This document shows positions 5,090 through 6,888 of a stretch of DNA of 6,888 bases, one piece after another. How positions within the stretch are numbered: the stretch's first letter is position 1; each line of letters begins with the position of its first letter. Origin of the DNA: Acinetobacter sp. (GTDB taxonomy: Bacteria; Pseudomonadota; Gammaproteobacteria; Pseudomonadales; Moraxellaceae); NCBI GenBank assembly GCA_030152675.1, contig JASLIY010000004.1, positions 1 through 6,888 of the forward strand, given 5' to 3'. The notes beneath the pieces were generated by a model, which worked only from the letters and a program-made list of their open reading frames with translations, did not search any database and was not told the DNA's origin. The position numbers and the translations under genes are program-made.

Positions 5090-5131
5090 CATGGGCAAAG
5101 CTACGCTCTACAACAAACACTGAAATGAGAA

Positions 5132-5998
5132 TTATTGAATCTGCTTATCCAGTGAACCGTTGCGGCTAAAGCTTGGAAGATTAAATCCTGGCTCTTTATG
5201 CATCCAGATATAGACTGCATGGCCGATCAGGTTTTCTTCAGGGACTTGACCCCAAAAACGACTGTCCGAACTTTGGTCACGGTTATCGCCCATGGCAAAA
5301 TAATGCCCTGGTTTAACCGTCACTTCCCAACTCTGACCTTTAGATTGCACAAAGCGATCGTTCACTGTTGAAACATACGGCAGATCAGCTTTGTTTTGTG
5401 CATATTGAAACACAGCAACCAACGGATTTTGACCTTCTAAAATTCGAGTCAAATGGGTGTGATTGCCAATGCTTTCATTGTAATAGATTGATTTCGGGGT
5501 ATCTAAATCATCTTTCTTACGACTAAATTCGACAGGAACTTGTTTGACCTGTTCGCCATTTACAAATAACTGGCCCTGATCATACACCACATGATCCCCC
5601 GGTAAGCCAATAATTCGTTTGATATAACTGATTTTTGGATTCAGTGGATAACGGAACACAGCCACTTGGCCGCGCTCAGGTTCACCCACATCGATAATCT
5701 TGGTATTGGTAATCGGTAAACGCACGCCGTATTGGAATTTATTCACCAAAATATAATCACCGGTTTCTAAGGTCGGCACCATCGAATCCGAAGGAATATT
5801 AAACGGTTCAAATAAAAATGAACGCAGCACCAACACCACTGCCAACACCGGCCAGAAATCATATGCCCATGTGATAATGAAGTTTTCGTATCCCTTACCT
5901 TTGGTTTCGCGTTGCTTTAAAACCAACTTATCCAGTAACCACAGTGCAAAAAACACAATGGTGACAGGTACGAGAATTAAATTAAAATCAAAATCCAT
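5132..5998 (-). CDS. lepB: Signal peptidase I
   Basis: LepB is the inner-membrane serine peptidase that removes signal peptides from exported proteins on the periplasmic side. The 288-residue protein has two membrane segments, about 5-24 and about 46-62, separated by a basic cytoplasmic loop (KQRETKGKGYE). The catalytic serine is S72 in PSDSMVPTL and the general-base lysine is K127 in YIKRIIGLPGD. Box E is GDNRDQSSDSRFWG (237-250). Length and layout match Pseudomonas LepB (about 284) more than the longer E. coli enzyme (324). It starts at ATG 5998, 17 bases after the lepA stop, with only a weak GAGAG upstream, so coupling to lepA is likely. lepA-lepB is a classic pair in proteobacteria. The gene appears intact. 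Confidence 0.96.
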   Translation of the reverse strand: MDFDFNLILVPVTIVFFALWLLDKLVLKQRETKGKGYENFIITWAYDFWPVLAVVLVLRSFLFEPFNIPSDSMVPTLETGDYILVNKFQYGVRLPITNTKIIDVGEPERGQVAVFRYPLNPKISYIKRIIGLPGDHVVYDQGQLFVNGEQVKQVPVEFSRKKDDLDTPKSIYYNESIGNHTHLTRILEGQNPLVAVFQYAQNKADLPYVSTVNDRFVQSKGQSWEVTVKPGHYFAMGDNRDQSSDSRFWGQVPEENLIGHAVYIWMHKEPGFNLPSFSRNGSLDKQIQ

Positions 5999-6015
5999 GG
6001 GCTATATGCTCTCTA

Positions 6016-6888
6016 TTATTTTTTATCGACTTGTAAAACAGCTAAGAACGCTTCTTGTGGGATTTCAACACTACCCACTTGCTTCATGCGTTTCTTACCC
6101 TCTTTCTGTTTAGAAAGTAGTTTCTTCTTACGCGACACGTCACCGCCATAACATTTAGCCAATACGTTTTTGCGCATCGCCTTCACGGTAGAACGGGCAA
6201 TAATTTGCGCGCCAATCGCCGCTTGAATCGCAACATCAAACATTTGACGTGGAATCAAATCTTTCATCTTGTCGGCCAAGGCAATACCACGATGACGCGC
6301 GTCATTTTTATGACAGATCATCGCAAGCGCATCGACTTTTTCACCGTTGATCAAGACATCGACTTTCACCAAATCCGAGCTTTCAAAACGCACGAAGTTA
6401 TAGTCAAGTGACGCAAAACCACGTGAACAAGATTTGAGGCGGTCAAAGAAGTCCATCACCACTTCAGCCATTGGGATTTCAAAGTTCAATGAAACTTGGT
6501 TACCCAAGAATTTCATTTCTTTTTGCACACCACGACGCTCGATACACAAGGTCATGACGTTACCCAAGTATTCTTGTGGCACCAAAATATGACAGTCTGC
6601 AATCGGTTCGCGTAGATCTTCAACGGTTGAACCATCTGGCATTTTCGATGGACTATCGATATAAATCGTTTCGCCAGTTTTGGTCAATGCTTCATACACC
6701 ACGGTCGGTGCCGAGGTAATGATGTCCAAATCATACTCACGCTCTAAGCGCTCTTGTACGATTTCCATGTGCAACATGCCCAAGAAACCACAGCGGAAGC
6801 CAAAGCCCAACGCATCTGAGCTTTCAGGCTCAAAGAATAACGCAGAGTCATTGATTTGCAGTTTATGCAACGCTTCACGGAACGGCTC
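6016..6888 (-). CDS. lepA: Elongation factor 4 (LepA), C-terminal half
   Basis: LepA (EF-4) is a ribosome-associated GTPase related to EF-G, implicated in translation fidelity or back-translocation and in 30S biogenesis. The window holds the last 290 codons, and the gene runs off the right edge. The GTPase domain and the real start lie outside, since E. coli LepA has 599 residues. What is visible, in order: the end of the domain III-like region with [20 protein letters not shown] (about 18-37 of this fragment), the domain V-like region starting near LREPIADCH (92-100), and the LepA-specific C-terminal domain, including [20 protein letters not shown] and the very basic [19 protein letters not shown] segment. 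That basic tail contacts the ribosome near the A-site tRNA in known structures. The fragment is close to E. coli LepA throughout, with no frameshift. Confidence 0.97.
   Translation of the reverse strand, partial: EPFREALHKLQINDSALFFEPESSDALGFGFRCGFLGMLHMEIVQERLEREYDLDIITSAPTVVYEALTKTGETIYIDSPSKMPDGSTVEDLREPIADCHILVPQEYLGNVMTLCIERRGVQKEMKFLGNQVSLNFEIPMAEVVMDFFDRLKSCSRGFASLDYNFVRFESSDLVKVDVLINGEKVDALAMICHKNDARHRGIALADKMKDLIPRQMFDVAIQAAIGAQIIARSTVKAMRKNVLAKCYGGDVSRKKKLLSKQKEGKKRMKQVGSVEIPQEAFLAVLQVDKK

Larger units (their letters stand above)
4881..5131. other. Anomalous lepB-rnc spacer with GC-rich island
   Basis: Between lepB and the DUF4845 remnant no minus-strand frame gives a recognisable protein. 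By direct count 4921-5100 is 108/180 G+C (60%), peaking at 41/60 for 4981-5040. The flanks are 18/60 (4861-4920), 21/60 (4801-4860) and 25/60 (5161-5220). A minus-strand frame from GTG 5120 to TAA 4881 and a plus-strand frame from ATG 4875 to TGA 5123 (82 codons) are both open, but neither product is familiar. In the GC-rich half the plus-strand frame has its highest G+C at third codon positions (roughly 70%, against about 60% and 50% at positions 1 and 2), a pattern seen in coding DNA of a higher-GC source. It lacks a clear ribosome binding site and would oppose the operon. Confidence 0.6.

Noticed and set aside
5042..5130. Integron attC-like recombination site in the lepB-rnc spacer
   Set aside because: The stem lacks paired RYYYAAC and GTTRRRY core boxes, and there is no cassette or integrase context.
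6205..6411. Plus-strand open frame inside lepA, and one across the lepA-lepB junction at 5871-6113
   Set aside because: Both are antisense to strongly conserved genes and carry no independent evidence.

Overview
The window looks like chromosomal DNA from a gammaproteobacterium, most likely Acinetobacter. The reasons are the gene order lepA-lepB-(DUF4845)-rnc-era-(small lipoprotein)-recO-pdxJ-miaE, the moderately AT-rich base composition, the N-terminally extended Era, and my recollection of close Acinetobacter versions of RNase III, Era and RecO. The genus call rests on recognising protein sequences, not on a database search.

Nearly everything lies on the minus strand, so the transcript runs from right to left. 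It enters with the C-terminal half of LepA (EF-4, a ribosome-associated GTPase). It then passes through LepB (signal peptidase I), an unusual 325-base stretch, Rnc (RNase III), Era (30S-assembly GTPase), a 55-residue lipoprotein, RecO (recombination mediator), PdxJ (vitamin B6 synthesis) and MiaE (tRNA hydroxylase). It ends at a clear rho-independent terminator just past miaE. Gaps between genes are mostly 5-32 bases, as expected of one operon joining translation, RNA processing, protein export, repair and cofactor synthesis. The exceptions are the lepB-rnc gap and a 95-base gap after era that holds a strong hairpin.

The lepB-rnc interval is the most unusual part. Related bacteria carry a small membrane-protein gene (DUF4845) here. 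In this window only its last 33 or so codons are recognisable, out of frame with rnc and overlapping the rnc start. The space where the rest should be is closed by stop codons. Part of it is a roughly 60% GC island (counted over 4921-5100) with a long inverted repeat and an opposite-strand open frame.

The left 390 bases hold no convincing gene. They contain two diverged copies of an intergenic repeat, each ending in an A/T-cored palindrome, followed by two further hairpins; together these look like a composite, REP-like intergenic element. Next comes a possible short plus-strand membrane-protein ORF that runs through the miaE terminator and overlaps the 3' end of miaE by 14 bases.

The core genes are ordinary, intact housekeeping genes. 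I see no mobile element, CRISPR array, phage gene or defence system. The candidates for something undescribed are the lepB-rnc interval and the left-end repeat element.
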